Shown here: positions 12,701 through 27,700 of the stretch, one piece after another | How positions within the stretch are numbered: position 1 is the stretch's first letter | Layout: the number at the start of each line of letters is the position of its first letter | Source: Ursus arctos | Lineage: Eukaryota > Chordata > Mammalia > Carnivora > Ursidae | Assembly: GCF_023065955.2 (NCBI RefSeq) | Contig: NW_026623089.1 | Location: 33,448,767-33,512,766, forward strand | Length of the DNA: 64,000 bases | Direction of reading: 5' to 3' | The notes under the pieces: generated by a model | Databases searched by the model: none | Told to the model about the DNA's origin: nothing | The model's input: only the letters and a program-made list of their open reading frames with translations | Position numbers and translations under genes: made by a program

Positions 12701-15700
12701 GTGAATGCGGTTGATTCAGAGCATGAGAAGAATGTAATGAACGATGCCTGGAGACTCTTCCAGTTGGAAAAAGCTACGGGGAATCCCAAACACCCCTTCA
12801 GCAAATTTGGGACAGGTTTGTCAACAGCAGCTTTCATGCATTAGTTCTCTCTGACCTCATTTAAACCCATGGCCTCTTTTCACAGTATTGTGTTTTACAG
12901 TTCAGGTTAGAGGATTTTAGAACTCCCCATTCCTAGTACCCTGTTCTTTTTAAACTCGCAGTCCTGAGAAAAGGTTTTTATATTGTTGCTACTCCCTGTT
13001 ATTGCTTACCATACCTCTACACTTACGTTATCTGTCTGGTCCCTGTATAGGCACTCATATTTGTGACTTGTGACCTGAAATGAGACTGAAGCTTAGGTGT
13101 TTGAGCTTCATGGAGAAAGTGATGGGTTATTAAGAAGAGTGATCAAATATGAAGTAAGTTTGTTGGATAAGAAGATACAGAATGGAATTCAGAGTTTAGA
13201 AACAGTAAGAATGAAGTTACTCTAACACGTGGCTAGCATTTTGGCTGGTAGTTCAAAAAGATGTCAAATGGGCTCTTGTCAGTGGACTTCATACATAAAA
13301 CTTTGGGATGATATTCTTAAAATTGTGGTAATAATGACCTAAGCAATTATTTAGCCATCTAGAGGATGTACTCTGGCCATCATTCAAACAGGGGTCTGAA
13401 TGTTGAAGGAGCACAGCCGTTAGAGGTGTGAATAGATGTTAAGTAGCATTTCAAAGAGAGAACAGATCCTTGTATTCTGAAGTATTCCTTCCAAATAGAA
13501 GTGCTTTTTTTTTTAATAATAATTTTTTATTATATTATGTTAGAAGTGCTTTTTTTACTGCTCACTTCAAGGCTTGTTGAGTTATTTTGCTCCCATCACT
13601 TCCACCTCTACTCCCTGCACATGCCTGGCATCCTGATGGGGATGACTCTGTGGGAGCTTGAATGCTGTAGGAAACACACCAGGTCCCTGCTCTCAGACTG
13701 CTGCAATGCCCTGGAAGGAGATTAGAGGTGGGGATGACAGGGAGTAGAATAAAATAAATGTGGAGATTCTTGATTTCATAATTGTACTCTTTTTCTTTAT
13801 TCAATTTTTCATTAAAAAGTACATGTTTAATTTAAATATTTAAACAGTGCAAAAGTATTTTTAAAAAAGAGCAAAAACAAAAACTCTCTTTTCCTCATCT
13901 ACTCCTGCCAGTCCCACTCACCAGATGTAATCGTTGTTAACAGGTTGCTATGATTAAAATACTGCTTTGGGGATTATAAAATGGCATAAAAATAATAGAT
14001 TGTTGAGTGCACTTACAAATTTATGCATCTTATATAACTTAATTTGGGAACATTTTTTAAGACTATAAAGACAGCTTTCTTTCAGTTTGGATACCATTCC
14101 AGTATATCCCAACAGCAGCCAGGGAATTATCATAGCTTTGCAGAATGAGAAGGAGTTTTTATTTATTTATTTTTTTTAGTAATTGCTACACCCAGCGGGC
14201 TTAAACTCATGACCCCAAGATTAAGAGTCACATGCTCTTTTGACTGAGCCAGCCAGGTGCCCTGAATTAAGGAGTTATTTATTTAATTTATTTAAAAAAT
14301 AGGGGCGCCTGGGTAGCGCAGTCATTAAGCGTCTGCCTTCGGCTCAGGGCGTGATCCTGGCTTTCTGGGATTGAGCCCCGCATCAGGCTCCTCCGCTGGG
14401 AGCCTGCTTCTTCCTCTCCCACTTCCCCTGCTTGTGTTCCCTCTCTCACTGGCTGTCTCTCTGTCAAATAAATAAATAATAAAAAATAAAACAAAATAAA
14501 AAATATATTTATTTATTTTAGAGAGAGAGAAAGAGGGAGCAAGCAGAGGGAGAGGCAGAGGGAGAGGAAGAGAGAATTAGAGGAGTTTTTAAACATTGCG
14601 ATTAGAAGCAGTGATATTATTATATTCTTTAGACTTATAGTACTTGGCACTCAGTATCAACATCACTGCTAAGATGAATACTATGGTCCCTAAAACGCCT
14701 GTGTAATGCTGAGTTGTTTGAAAGGTGGTTTTTGGGTTCACCTAGGTGGCTTAGTCAGTTAAACATCCGACTCTTGATTTTGGCTCAGATCATGATCTCA
14801 AGGTTGTGAGAGATTGGGCCTCATGTTGGGCTCCATGCTAGGTGTGGAGCCTGCTTAAGATTCTCTCTCGCCCTCTCCCTCTGCTTCTCTCCCCCTAAAA
14901 AAGAAAGAAGGAAGGAAGGGAGGGAGGGAGGGAGGAAGGAAGGAAGGAAGAAAGGAAGGAAGGAAGGAAGGAGAAAGAAAGCAGGTGGCTTTTGTAGAGA
15001 ACATCAGCATGCATGGTATATTACGAAGGGGATGTGAGTTGTAAAGAAAACAAATTTCAAAGTCATTACATCCAAATGGTTGTTGTCCTTTAAGTAGTCT
15101 CTCTGGTAAGTTAGATTACTTGCACCAACAATGCTGCTATTGTGCAGAACATGTTGGAACTCCTCTTTCAGAGTTGCTTTCTTTTAAATAGCCTCCCTGG
15201 TGACAAATCATAATCAGCATAATCAGGAAGCTGCCACAAATCTTCCAGAAATAAATCCGGTGAATAAGGCGGGTGATATTACTTCTGGTCACAAGCAAGG
15301 AACAATTTAAAATGTTCTAGGGGAAGGTTTCAGGAGTGATGGGCGAAGAGAAACATTGAACGGTCATGTATGTATGGATGGATTCTGAGGGCATGCTTGT
15401 TTTTAATAAACCACTGATAAGGCTAGGCAGTTAGTGAAGTATAAGGTAATATAAACAGTTAAGAGATGACTGAGCCAGACTCAGTACAAAAGTACAGAAA
15501 ATGCGATAGAAGTAATGCAGATGCCAGGTTACCTTCTGATTTTAGAAGCTTAAACTAGGGGCACCTGGATGGTTCAGTCAGTCAAGTGTCCGACTCTTGG
15601 TTTGGGCTCAGGTCATGATCTCAAGGTCTTGAGATTGAGCCCCACATTGGGCTTCATGTTCAGCAGGGAGTTTATTTGAGAGTCTCTCCTTCTGCCCCTC

Positions 15701-18700
15701 CCCCTACTCGTGCAGGCATGCGTGCTCGGACACGCACTTTCTCTGTCTAAAATAGTCTTTTTAAAAAATTATTTTTAAAAGGAGTATAAATGAACTTTTT
15801 GGAGTAGAGGTTCTGTCCATTTTTAAGGTCACAGATATGTTTGAAAACATATGATATGTTGGAAGATATGATGGAAGCTGTATACCCTCACCCTAGAAAT
15901 GACACATATAACATTTTACAGAAGTGATCCTTGAAAAAGAATCCTTGTCAGAAATTTATACTTAGTTTACTTCTGTTACTTTTAGTGACTTTAGATGTTT
16001 CTGTGTATGTGGGTCATTTTCTCCATCAAGGGATTATGTTAATAATAATACTTAAAATACTAAAATATATTTAAAACATTATTATTTAGATAAAGATATC
16101 AGGAAAAGCTAAGTATTTTTATTGTTTATTTTTTTAAAATTTTTTAAAGATTTTATATATTTATTTGACAGAGAGAGACACAGCGAGAGAGGGAAGATCA
16201 GCAGGGGGAGTGGGAGAGGGAGAAGTAAGCTTCCTGCTGAGCAGGGAGCCCAATGTGGGGTGGGGCTTGATCCCAGGACCCTGGGATCAACACCTGAGCT
16301 GAAGGGAGACACTTAATGACTGAGCCACCCAGGCGCCCCTAGCTGAGTATTTTTAAATGAACAAAAGCCAAGCATTGTGTTATTTATTTTTAAAAAAACT
16401 CTACAGTAAGATGTTTCTCCTTTATAGTGGTTTTTCGTGCTTCAAAATAGTATATAGATCAGTTGCTTTCAAACTTTTTTGTATACAGTCCACTGTAAGA
16501 AACATGTTTTACTTAACAGCTCAGAGCACATATATGTGTGCTTGTGTAAGCAGCTAAAAATGAAAGTTTTACCAAACAATATCTATCTAATATCTTGGTC
16601 CCTCTGTTATATTGTTTCTTTAAAAAAAATTCTGGTCTGCCAATATTTTAAATTTATTTCATTATAATCAATGGGCCCCAACTCAAGTGTTAGGCAGTCA
16701 TTTCGGTAGGCTCAGAAAAAGCATTTGTTAAAGCTCAGCACTTGTTCATGAACAAAAACAGCAAGAGGGGTGCCTGGGTGACTCAGTTGATCAAGTGTCC
16801 TGATTCTTGATTTCGACTCAGGTCATGATCTCAGGGTGGTGAGATCAAGCCCCACCTTGGGCTCCGCACTGGGCGTGGAGGCTGCTTGAGATTATCTCTC
16901 TCTTCCTCTCCCTCTGCCCTCCTTCCCCACCCCTGCTCCTGTGCACGCACTGTGTGCAGGCACGTGTTCTCTCTCCAGAAAAACAAAAAACAAAAAATTC
17001 TTGCGCTAATAAAAACCTTCATCAAACATAATTAATGATAGGGTTTCAAAAGTATTTCCATTGAAAGGCAAAAACAAAACAGGAATACTGTGTAATCACT
17101 TTTTCGTTCAGCTACCATACTATTGTTACTAATCATTGCAATAAGGGAAGGCAATGTGATATGTAAGAGGTAGAAAGGAAGCAAAAGAAAATTTATTCCG
17201 TGATTGCATAAAAATATTCAAGAAAATCTTTAGATCAACCATTAAAAATAAGGTAATTCGCCAAGGATGCCAAAAGACAAGAAACACTAAAATTGCATTC
17301 TTGTATCAATAGTAATCAATTAGAAAAATGTTACAGGAAAAGTGATTTCACTTACATATAAAAATATCTGTAAGGTATTTAGAAATAAGTCTAACAAGAA
17401 ATGCAAGAAATATATAGTGCATATGAAAGAATACCTGAGTAAATGGGAAGATAGACCATGTTCATGAATGGGTAAACTCAGTATCACACAGATGTAAGTT
17501 AACCACAAATTTATCTTAATCCAATGCAGTGCCAGTTGAAAGCCCTAGTTTTGTTTTGTTTGTTTGTTTGAGGAACCTGATAATCTGATTATAAAGTTAG
17601 TAAGAAAGGGGGGTGCCTGAATGGCTCAGTTGGTTGAGCATCTCTTGGTTTCAGCACAGGTCATGCTCTCATGGTCATGAGATTGAGCCCAGTGTCAGGC
17701 TCCCCCCTCAGTGGGGAGTCTGCTTGAGATTCTTTCTCTCCCTCTCCCTCCACTCCCCCGCTGCTTACATACTCTCTCTCTCTCAAATAAATCTTAAAAA
17801 AAAAAAAAAAGAAAAGAAAGAGTAAAGGCCAAGAATAGCTAAGATGCTTTTGAAGAGCAACAAAGGACTAATTCTACCAGATACCAACACTTAGTAAAAG
17901 TTCTAGTTGTTACAGCAGTGGAATTGGTGCAAGAATATAGGAAGATAACAGATTATAGACCTTAGAAATATACCTGCACATATATGGAAATTTGACCTAA
18001 GACAGAGGTACGTTACAAATAGATGAAGAAAGAGGAAAATGCCTGTGTAGAAATAAGTGGATTAGATGCTCGTCTCATACCATACACAAACGTAAATTCC
18101 AGGTCAATTAGACCTAATTATGGAAAGAAACTTTTACAACTTGTAGAAGAAAATATAGATTTTTTTTTTCATCTTAAGAAAAGCATTCTTAAAGGGGAAA
18201 AAAAAGAGACAAACCAAAAAATAGACTCTTAACTGTAGAGAACAAACTGGAACTGATGGTTCCCAGAGGGGAGGTGGGTGGGGATAGGTGAAATAAGTGA
18301 AGGAGATTAAGTGTACACTCATAATGAAGAACACTGACTAATATGGAATTGTTGAACCACTGTACTGTACACCTGAAACTAATATAACCCTTTATGTTAA
18401 CTGTACTGGAATTAAAAATTTTTTGAAGTGTTATTAAGCACATAAAGCACAAACCATATCTTTTAGAGATAAATGTAAATCATAGGTTTAAAGATAAATT
18501 TGACTTCATTAAAATTTTAAATTTCTGTTCAATAGACCTAAAAGCAAAAGATAATCCACACACCCAGTGAAGATATTTGCAAAGCATATAACATAAAAAC
18601 TTCCGTAAGTAAATAAGTAAAAGATAAAACAGCTCGTTAGAGAAATAGGCAAAGGATATGGAGTTTACAGCAGAGGGCATTTGAGTAAACATTAAAAAGA

Positions 18701-21700
18701 TGTTCAAATCATTAAAATCAGGGGAAAATAAAATTAAAAAATAAAATAATGAGGGGTGCTTGGGTGGCTCAGTTCGTTGAATGTCCAACGCTTGGTCTCA
18801 GTTCAGGTCTTGATCTCAGGGTTGGGAGCTCAAGCCCTGAGTTGGGCTCCATGCTGGGCGTGGAGCCTACTTAAAAAATTAAATTAGAAAGAAATAAAAC
18901 AGATAACATTTCACACCTATCGGGTTGGCAACAATCGAAAGTCAGGCAAAACCGAGTATTGTGTTGGTTAGGATGTAAAAAAAACAGAGACTCATATGCT
19001 GTTTTTGGGAAAATAAATTGGTTCATCCACGTTGTAAAGCAGTTTGGCAATATCTGTTGGAGTGACGCTCATGCCCTTTGACTCAAGGAACCCGTTTCTT
19101 GACGTATACTCTAGAGAGAAACAACTTTAGTCATTGTGCGCAGGGAACATATATAAGAATGTTCAGGAAGCACTTTTTGAACTAGTGAAAAGTAGGAAAT
19201 GACTAAATGACTGCTCACAGTTGAATAAATTAATACATTTTGGTCTGTTAAGACAGTGGAATATTCTATAAAAGTTAAAATGAGTGAACTAAAGCTCAAG
19301 TGTCCAAACCAGGTAAAGAGCAAAATATTTTGACCAAAATGTAAGTTGCAGACTGTGTTTTGTGGGATAGCTTTCTATAAAATTTGAAAACAGGCAAAAC
19401 AGTACTGCATCTTGTTAATGTCTATATGTGTATGTAATATAGTATAAAATATGCATGGGAATGATTAAACACCAAATTCTTTTTAGTATCTCTGGGAGTG
19501 AGGAGAGAGAGACAGGAGGAGAGGGGAGGAGAGACTGCCTCTGGGAGGAAATAATTTTGTAACAAAATATGACAATGTGAAGAGTGATAAAACTGGGTAG
19601 TAAGTACATAGGTGTGAATGGTGTAATTCTGGATGTTTAAATATTTATAAATATTTTACAATTTTAAAATTAGAAGAACTGTGGAATATTTCCTTTACCC
19701 ACTTATCTGCTGAAAGGGAGAATGAAAGGCTGACAGGGTAGCACTTTTCAAGATGAGCAGGAGAAAGCCTCCTTCGGTGCGGCAGGGCTGTTCATGTGTT
19801 TACTACTTAAGCTTGTCTGTGTCAAAAGAAACCTACACGTTACCTGTCTTGTTCTAGTAAGCATTTGGTTTTGTAAACCTTTGTCTGACCAAGTGGGACA
19901 AGCCTTTAACTTGTTGTCCTTTTTCCTGTGTCTTGGGTTCCCATACTCAGAGTTTCACATTCTCAACTGACATCTGGCAAGTATTTTTCTGTTTGAAGTC
20001 GGTAACTGTGTCAAAGTTGTTTTCATAGCTACCGTGTGTTAAATCTGTCTCCACACACATGTTTTCATTGAATCACTGTATGACTCTCCTAGCCTCGGAC
20101 TTCAGCCAGGAATCCCACCTCCAACTAGCATATTCCTAGGTGATTTAAAGTTCGGCTTCCAAAGTTGGGCAGTACTCGAGGTGAATATTTGCTCTGCCAC
20201 CGGCCAGCTCAGAGACTCTAGGCAAGTTTCTTAACGTTTGTAAGCCTCAGTTTCCTCCCATATTGGGTTGACACGAGAATTAAATGAGGCTGTACATGTG
20301 AAGTGGTTAGCAAAAATAATTAATTTAAAGAAGTAATAGTAGCCTTCACAATAACCATATCACAGCTGTGAGAGACATCCAAACTTTGAAAAGGACCCTG
20401 CCACGAAAGGTGAGTTGGTCACCAAGAGCGACGCGAAGTAGGTTTGGTGAGCTGACTATAGGGCAGTATGTTCTTAGAGGAATGTTGTTCTCTTGGTGTC
20501 CACATTGGCTTTTTCCTTCATGTGTCATTACCGGTGCCTTTAGTTTTAGTTCCGTAGTTCCTGATAAATTGGATGCCATTTATGCATTTATTCATTCATT
20601 TCGCCTCTCCATGGGATACAAGCAGGAGCAGTTGGATTTTTAAAAGTAGTTTAGAAAAGGAAAGGGAAAACCTTAGTTGTTATTTTTTAGTGATCTGCTA
20701 AACATAACACCACAGACACTGTGGGAACAACTGGATTTAGTCAGCTGGGAAGGAAATAAAAGAAGGAGGTCAAGGAGTGGATGAAGGAAACAAAACAGGC
20801 TCTCCTTGTTGTATAGGTGGAGTGGAAGACAAAGTGGGCATGTGGAAAAAGAGGGTGGGTGGCTCTGTATTTTAGGGACGGGTGCCATTTTTCTTACTTG
20901 TTATTTACTCGAGTATGTTTTGTAGTATGTGCCACAGAATTCTAATAATTTGAGTAGGGTGTTATAAGTTAGCCCAGATGATGTCTTTCTCCCTTAGTTG
21001 ACAGATAATTCTTTTTTAACCCCCCTACATGTAAAGTACATTAGAATATGCAAAGAAATGTAACCAGTATCTTTACATTCAAGGTGTTTATAGTTGAGTT
21101 GGAGACTTAATGACAAACCCAGGATTTCCCTGGAGTATAAGCTCGGGTTTGATTTTCCAGGATCATTATCTCTTCTTTCTCTTCCTCTGCACTAAATTTT
21201 ATTGAGTGCTGTGCTAAGTACTTTTCCTGGATTATTTAACTTAATTCTTACAATATCCTCAGTAGGTAATGCTCTTATTATGTTCGTTTTATAGATGAGT
21301 AAACAAACACTAGAGAGAAGGTCATTAAATTGCTTGGGGTCACTCAGCTTTTAGGTCCTGGAGCCGTGATCTGAAACCAGATCTGGTGCTTTTAATCACT
21401 GTTCTATTCTACCTGCATAGGGTTCCCTGAAATTGAATTTTCCAGGACCTTGGAGATGTAAACTGAATTCTCCTGAAGGGTAGGTAGGATTTTCCTTAGC
21501 AGAAGGAAGAGCCATTCAAGAGGAAAAAGCACTAGTATTTATTGTATGAGTACTAAATGCCACAGACTGGGTAGGTGTTCTACCTAATATGATTTCATTT
21601 AACCTTCACCACCAATACTGAAATTTCATCATGCCCTTTGACAGATGCCAAAACAAACAGAAAATAGCCTGTGGGGCATGCAGGGAGAGGGAGGTAGGGT

Positions 21701-24700
21701 GATAATAGAAGTTTCTGTATAGGTTAGAAGATTCTATATCAAGTCAGTCTTAAAGCCTGTGTTCTTTGCCATAATGTTAGCTTGGCCTCAAAACCGTGAC
21801 AAGAAGAAAAGACTAAGGAATGAACGCAGTGACTTTTAGAGCACGTGACTTAGAATCATTTAGTTATAAGAAAGGACACTTTTCCATAGGAAGAGGAAAG
21901 AACAGGTGGGAAAATGGATTAGAACTGAAAAACATGAAATATAAACCAGAAGGAATTGAATGACTCCTGATCTTGGGATGATGATAATGACACAAAATCA
22001 GACCCTGACAACAGTTAATCATTTACCTTTTCTCCAGTCCCTCCATTCCTTTCTCCTCTTCCTTTTTAAATGGAGACTTTAAAACCAACAAAAGTAGACG
22101 AATACTATAGTGAACCCCATGTATGCATCACTCTGCCCCTGGCCAGTCTGGCTAATTCCCATTCACCCTCTTGTTTATTTTGAAGAGATCCTAGACATCA
22201 TATCCTATACTCACAAATATTTCAATATATGTCTCTGAAAGATAATGACTCTTTTAAAAACAACAAAAATAACATTATCACTAATCTCTAATATCTAGTT
22301 TTCAGACTTCTAGTTGTCTCATAAAAATCTAATTTTTAAATGTATATTTGGATTAGGGTCCACATAATGTTGAAATGTTAGTAATTGATAGGTCTTTAAA
22401 TATCTTTTGGTTTATAGGTATAGGTTCATCCTTCATCTCCCTCCCCTTACCACCCTAGAATTTTTTTATTGAAGAATTAGGTTGGTTGCTCTATAGAATT
22501 TTTCATAGCCCAGATTTTCCTGCATGCATCTCAGCAATGTAGTTTAACATATTCCTCTGACCATTGTCACAATTTCCACAGATTGGCAGTTGGATATAGA
22601 GGATTGATCAGATTCATGGGGTTTTTTTGGACAAGACTTCATAGGTAGTGATGTGTTCTTCCATCAGGGCATATAAAGTCTAGTTGTCTCTCTATTTGTA
22701 GTGCTGCAACCATTGATTCTCAATGCATCACCTCCCTAATTTTAATTCAGTTTTTCTCCTATTTGAATAGTAGTTGTTATAGGAAAGGCAGGACAAATGC
22801 TTGATTCATTCCCTTCATTTACAGTTTTCAAAATAATGAGTTGGTTCCCTAGCATCCTTGAATGATGACTCATTTGTTTGGACATTACAAATATTTGATA
22901 TGTTTCAGCCCACTTCATCATTTAATATTCCCTAAATTTTTCCATGGATGTTGTTACTGTCTTGTTTTTTTCCCTACTAGGATTTGTATCTATGGAAAAC
23001 TAGAAATTTATGGAAATCCAGAAGTGGATTAATCAAGTGTACAGGTGCTTTTTTAGGACATTTACGAGGTTTTCACTTCTAGTTCTGTTTCATAACTTGC
23101 ATCTTGTAGGTACTAATCCAAGTGCAGGAGAATTGCCCTTTTTAATTTTATAAGAAAATTCATATGTGTCTCAAAAGGCTTTAGTCTCTTCCAGGATTTT
23201 TAAAAGATTGTTATAGCAGGAAGAAAGAACTTACTTAGAAAAAAAGGTTTATAATACAGTCAACCCTTGAACACTGTGGGAGTTGCACAGTCCCCTGTCT
23301 GAGACAGCCAGGTGCCTCTCTTGTGTAACTTTTGACTCCCCAAAATCTTAACTACTAATAATCTATGTGGACCTGAAGCCTTACCAATAACATTAACAGT
23401 CAGTTAACACAGATTTTGTATGTTACATGTATTGTATACTGTATTCTTACAATAAAGTAAGCTAGAGAAAAGAAAATGTTAAAATCATAAGAAAAAGTAC
23501 ATTTATAGTATTTATTTAATTGTATTTATTTACACATGTACTGTATTTATTGAAAAAAAGTCTGCATAGGAATGGATCTGCAGAGTTCAAACCCGTGTTG
23601 TTCAAGGGTCAACTGTAATTTCAGGTAACTAGCTATAGATAATATATAATATAACTTCTAGAATCTTGGGTTTTCAGAGAACCTTTAAGATTTTCATGGT
23701 TATAACTATCAAGTTGACCTTTCCTTGAGAACCTTATCAGACGTACGGTTGGAGACCGCTTTAATCTAAAACTTCAAACTCAGTCTTTCCTACAATGTAA
23801 GGAATATATTCCTGGCTTCAGAATTTTCCAGGGAAATAAATTCAGTATTTGTATTTATTAGTACTGAGTTTGTAAGCTTTTCTCTTTTTAATAGAATTTA
23901 AAGTAGTTTTTACAGTGAAAGTGAAAGATCGTATTTACTGAGCTTTATAGTTTACAAAACCTTTCGCATCTCTATTATCACTTTTCATCAGCTTCATGAC
24001 AACCCAGGTTAATATTAAATAATTATTGTCTGACTGGGGCTATGCTAAGCCTTTACACGGACTGTTCATTTAATCCTAGCAATCTCGTGAGGTTGGTTCT
24101 CTTATTATTCTTAGTTACAAATAAGGAAACTGGGGTCTAGTGAGGTTAGGAAACTTGCCTGTGTCTCCCAGCTGGGAAACATAGGAGTCAGGGATTGAGC
24201 CCCAGCTCTTAACAACTGGGCATGTATCCATATTGCCCCTATTTTGCAGATCAAATAGATGACCCCTTGGAGATATTGAGAGATTTTTCCAAGGTTGCTT
24301 AATTGATACATGATGGAGTCAGGACAAGAGAACCTGAAGCTCCCAGTGCTCTCTCCAGCAGGCCAAGAGTGGAAGTATCCTAGTCAGTAGCCCTGATGTC
24401 CTGTCTGCTGCTGGAGCTCCCTGGAGTGGTAACAGAGCCAGAAAAGTAAGAGTCAGGATTTTGGTAGCAGCATTTCAGTTTGATAGGAATGTCCTCACTG
24501 AATTAGCACTAAATTAGGACAGTATGTGTCTGGAGACTGAACTGGTTGGTATTTGTTCTCCCAGCCGTATTCACATTGTTCTCCACACATGGATTCTTAG
24601 GTAGAGGAAAGTCATCTAGACCATTTACTGAGCTTTCTTCTCTACTTCAGTACCATGGTTTCTGTGATATTCTCAGAAGCCAGGAGTCCTTCGTACAATT

Positions 24701-27700
24701 CACATGATAACCGCAGTAGCTGCTGTTTACTGTGTGTTTATTTTGTTATACATCAAGTACTCTGTTGAATATGTTAACATTTTTACAGATTTATTATGTC
24801 ATGAAAGAGATAGGTTCAAAAGCATTTGCCATATCATTCTCTACATAGTACTTAAAGACACAGAGCATTACATGGGTGCCCGGTGTCTCAGTCGTTAAGC
24901 GTCTGGCTTTGGCTTGGCTCATGATCCCAGCGTTTTGGGATTGAGCCCTGCATTGGGCTCCCTGCTCAGCAGGAAGCCTGCTTCTCCCTCTCCCTCTCCC
25001 CCTGCTTGTGTTCCCTCTCTTGCTGCCTCTCTTTCTGTCAAATAAATAAAATCTTAAAAAAAAAAAAAAAAGATACAGAGCATTACAAATACAGGTTGAG
25101 CATCTGATGTACTCTTCTCCAGTTGCATTTTCCTCCCTGCTTCTGGGACGTAACCACTATCTTAAGTTTGGTGACTGACAAGTCTCATGGGGTTTTGTTT
25201 GTTTGTTTGTTTTTTAAATAGCTTTTTTTTTAAAAAGGTTTTATTTGTCAGAGAGAGAGCAAGAGAGCACGTGAGAGCACAAGCAGGGGAGCGGCAGGCA
25301 GAGGCAGAGGGAGAAGCAGGCTCCCCGATGAGGAAGGAGCCCAATGGCGGGACTCTGGACCCTGGGATCATGACCTGAGCCGAAGGCAGATGCTTAACCA
25401 GCTGAGCCACCCAGGCGTCCCTAGTGTCATGTTTTTTTAAAAGAAATATCACTAGTCGTGTATCTATCTCTGAGCAATATGTTGTAAGTTTTTAGTTTTA
25501 CAAAAATGGTATTTTATTATGAGTAGTCTCTGCCACTTGTATTTTTTCATTGCTGCTATTTGAAAAATTCATTGACTACATCACTGTTTATCTGTTTTCC
25601 TGTTAATGTACTAGTGCTGCTATGAGCATTCTTGTACTTGTGTCCTTGTGCACAGAGTTCTTTAGGGTCACATGTATCCAGCAGTGGAATTACTGTGTAG
25701 TAGGATATGTACATCTTCACATTCAGTAGATATTGCCAAATTGTTGCTTATTGCAGTTAATTCAATTTCTACTTTCTCTTGCAATGGTTGAGTTCTCATT
25801 TCTCTGCACCCCTAAACAGCAGTTGCTATCATCAGACTTTCATATTTTTGCTATTTATTGAATGTTAAATACTACTCTTAAGCTTTTTTACATGAATTCT
25901 TTTTCTAATTTGGTGTAAACCTACCAGTGTTAGAATCGAGATTGAGCCTAAGAGAAGTAAAGTAACTTGTTTAAGGTCGTGCAACCAGCAGTTGGTTGAG
26001 GCAGGATTAGATGAGAGCTCTGCGAACCCCAAAGCCAGTGCCTGTTCCTCTGCACCTCTCTGCCTAAGAGTCATGCCACCAACACTAACAGAGTTCAGTT
26101 GACTTAAGGACTAATTACAGAGTCCTGTGCTTTATGTCCTGCTTTTCCTTTCATTTCCTCATCTGTTTCTTGAGAAATTCCATCAGCTAGCCTTCCTGTT
26201 TTTAGTAAACTCTTTTAAAGGATTTGTTATAAAAGGATTAATAAACTTAATGGCAAACCTGACTCTTCGGCCCATTTGTCTTTTGGATTTTTAAAATTAT
26301 TATTATAAAGGTGTCTGGGTAGCTCAGTCGGATAAGCGTCTGCCTTCGGCTCAGGTCATGATCTCAGGGTCCTGGGATCGAGCCCCCCGTTGTGCTCCCT
26401 CCTCAGTGGGGAGCCTGCTTCTCCCTCTCCCTCTGTGTGCTCTCTCTCGCTCACACTCTCTCAATTAAATAAGTAAAAAATCTTTAAAAATATAAAATTA
26501 TAATTATATTTACAAAACAGCATCCACTTATTAGCTCCTAATTTTATAGGTCCGAAGTCTGGCAAGGCATGGAATTCTCTGCTTGGGGTTTCACAAAGCT
26601 GAAACCAAGATAGTGACTACAGAAAGTTCCCACCTGGGAAGAACATCTTCGAAGGTCATTCTTAACTATTGGCAACGTTCAGTTCCTTTTAGCCCTAAGA
26701 CTGAGAACACCATTTCCATGCTGGCTGTCAACCAGGGGCTGCTCCGAGCTCCTAAATGTCACCTGCATTCCTTGCTACATGGTCCTCTCTGGCAGTGATG
26801 GTGCCGGTCATTTCTTTCTTACTCTTTGAATCTTTTACTTCTTCCTCTGTCACTTGCCAAGGAAAATGGTTGTTTGTTTGTTTGTTTATTTAAAAATTTT
26901 TTTGGTTGGCTAGTATCCATGTTTCTCTGTCAGTGGATTGAGAGCTGACTATCCTGATCCCAAGAGAGTCATGGTAGAGAACCTCTTCCTCTTTCTGATT
27001 TGGGTACCTCTGAGGTTATGGAACTGCCATGCTGGGCTGTGTTCCCAAATGGACTGTAATTTCCTTCTGTCATCATGTATTAGAAAGAATGAAAACATCT
27101 AGGCAGCAAAGACATGAATATGTAGATTCATAGAACACTATCTATTTATAGCTAAAAGCCACTTTTCAGAGCAATGTTACTGATATCTGTTAGCAGTTTG
27201 GCCAGAGATCTTGTATCATTAGATTTAGGACCTCAGGTGAGCTAGATTGTTGTTGACAGTGGTTCCTTTGGCTCTTTTTTCATTTTAACTTTGTGTTGTA
27301 AAGTATAGTAAATATTCAGAAAAGTGTGTGTGGTTCTGATAAATTATTCTTGTTTTTACTTTTGCTGCTATTTGAAGAATCAAGTAAATGAATGTTCTGC
27401 TACTATTTATGTATGAATCACAGAATTTTCAAAAACTGAGCACACTATGGAACCAGCAGCCTGTGAAGAAACAGAGCATTACCTGCACCTCACTAGCCCT
27501 CTTTGTGCCCCTTTGTAGTCACTATCCATCCCCTAAGGGTAACCTCTGTCTGACTTCTAGTAACCTAGGTTAGTTTTGCCTGTTTTTATGCTTTATAAAA
27601 GGAAATGAAAAAGTATATACTCTTTTGTGTCTGACTTCTCTCACTCTACCTTGAGGTTGTGAACTTTATTCATACAGTTGCATATAAACATGGATTTATT

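Noticed and set aside
14906..14981. CRISPR-like repeat array
   Set aside because: Simple tetranucleotide microsatellite without spacers, in a mammalian intron.
18134..18452. Overlapping reverse ORFs as a gene
   Set aside because: They are reverse translations of L1 3' UTR sequence.
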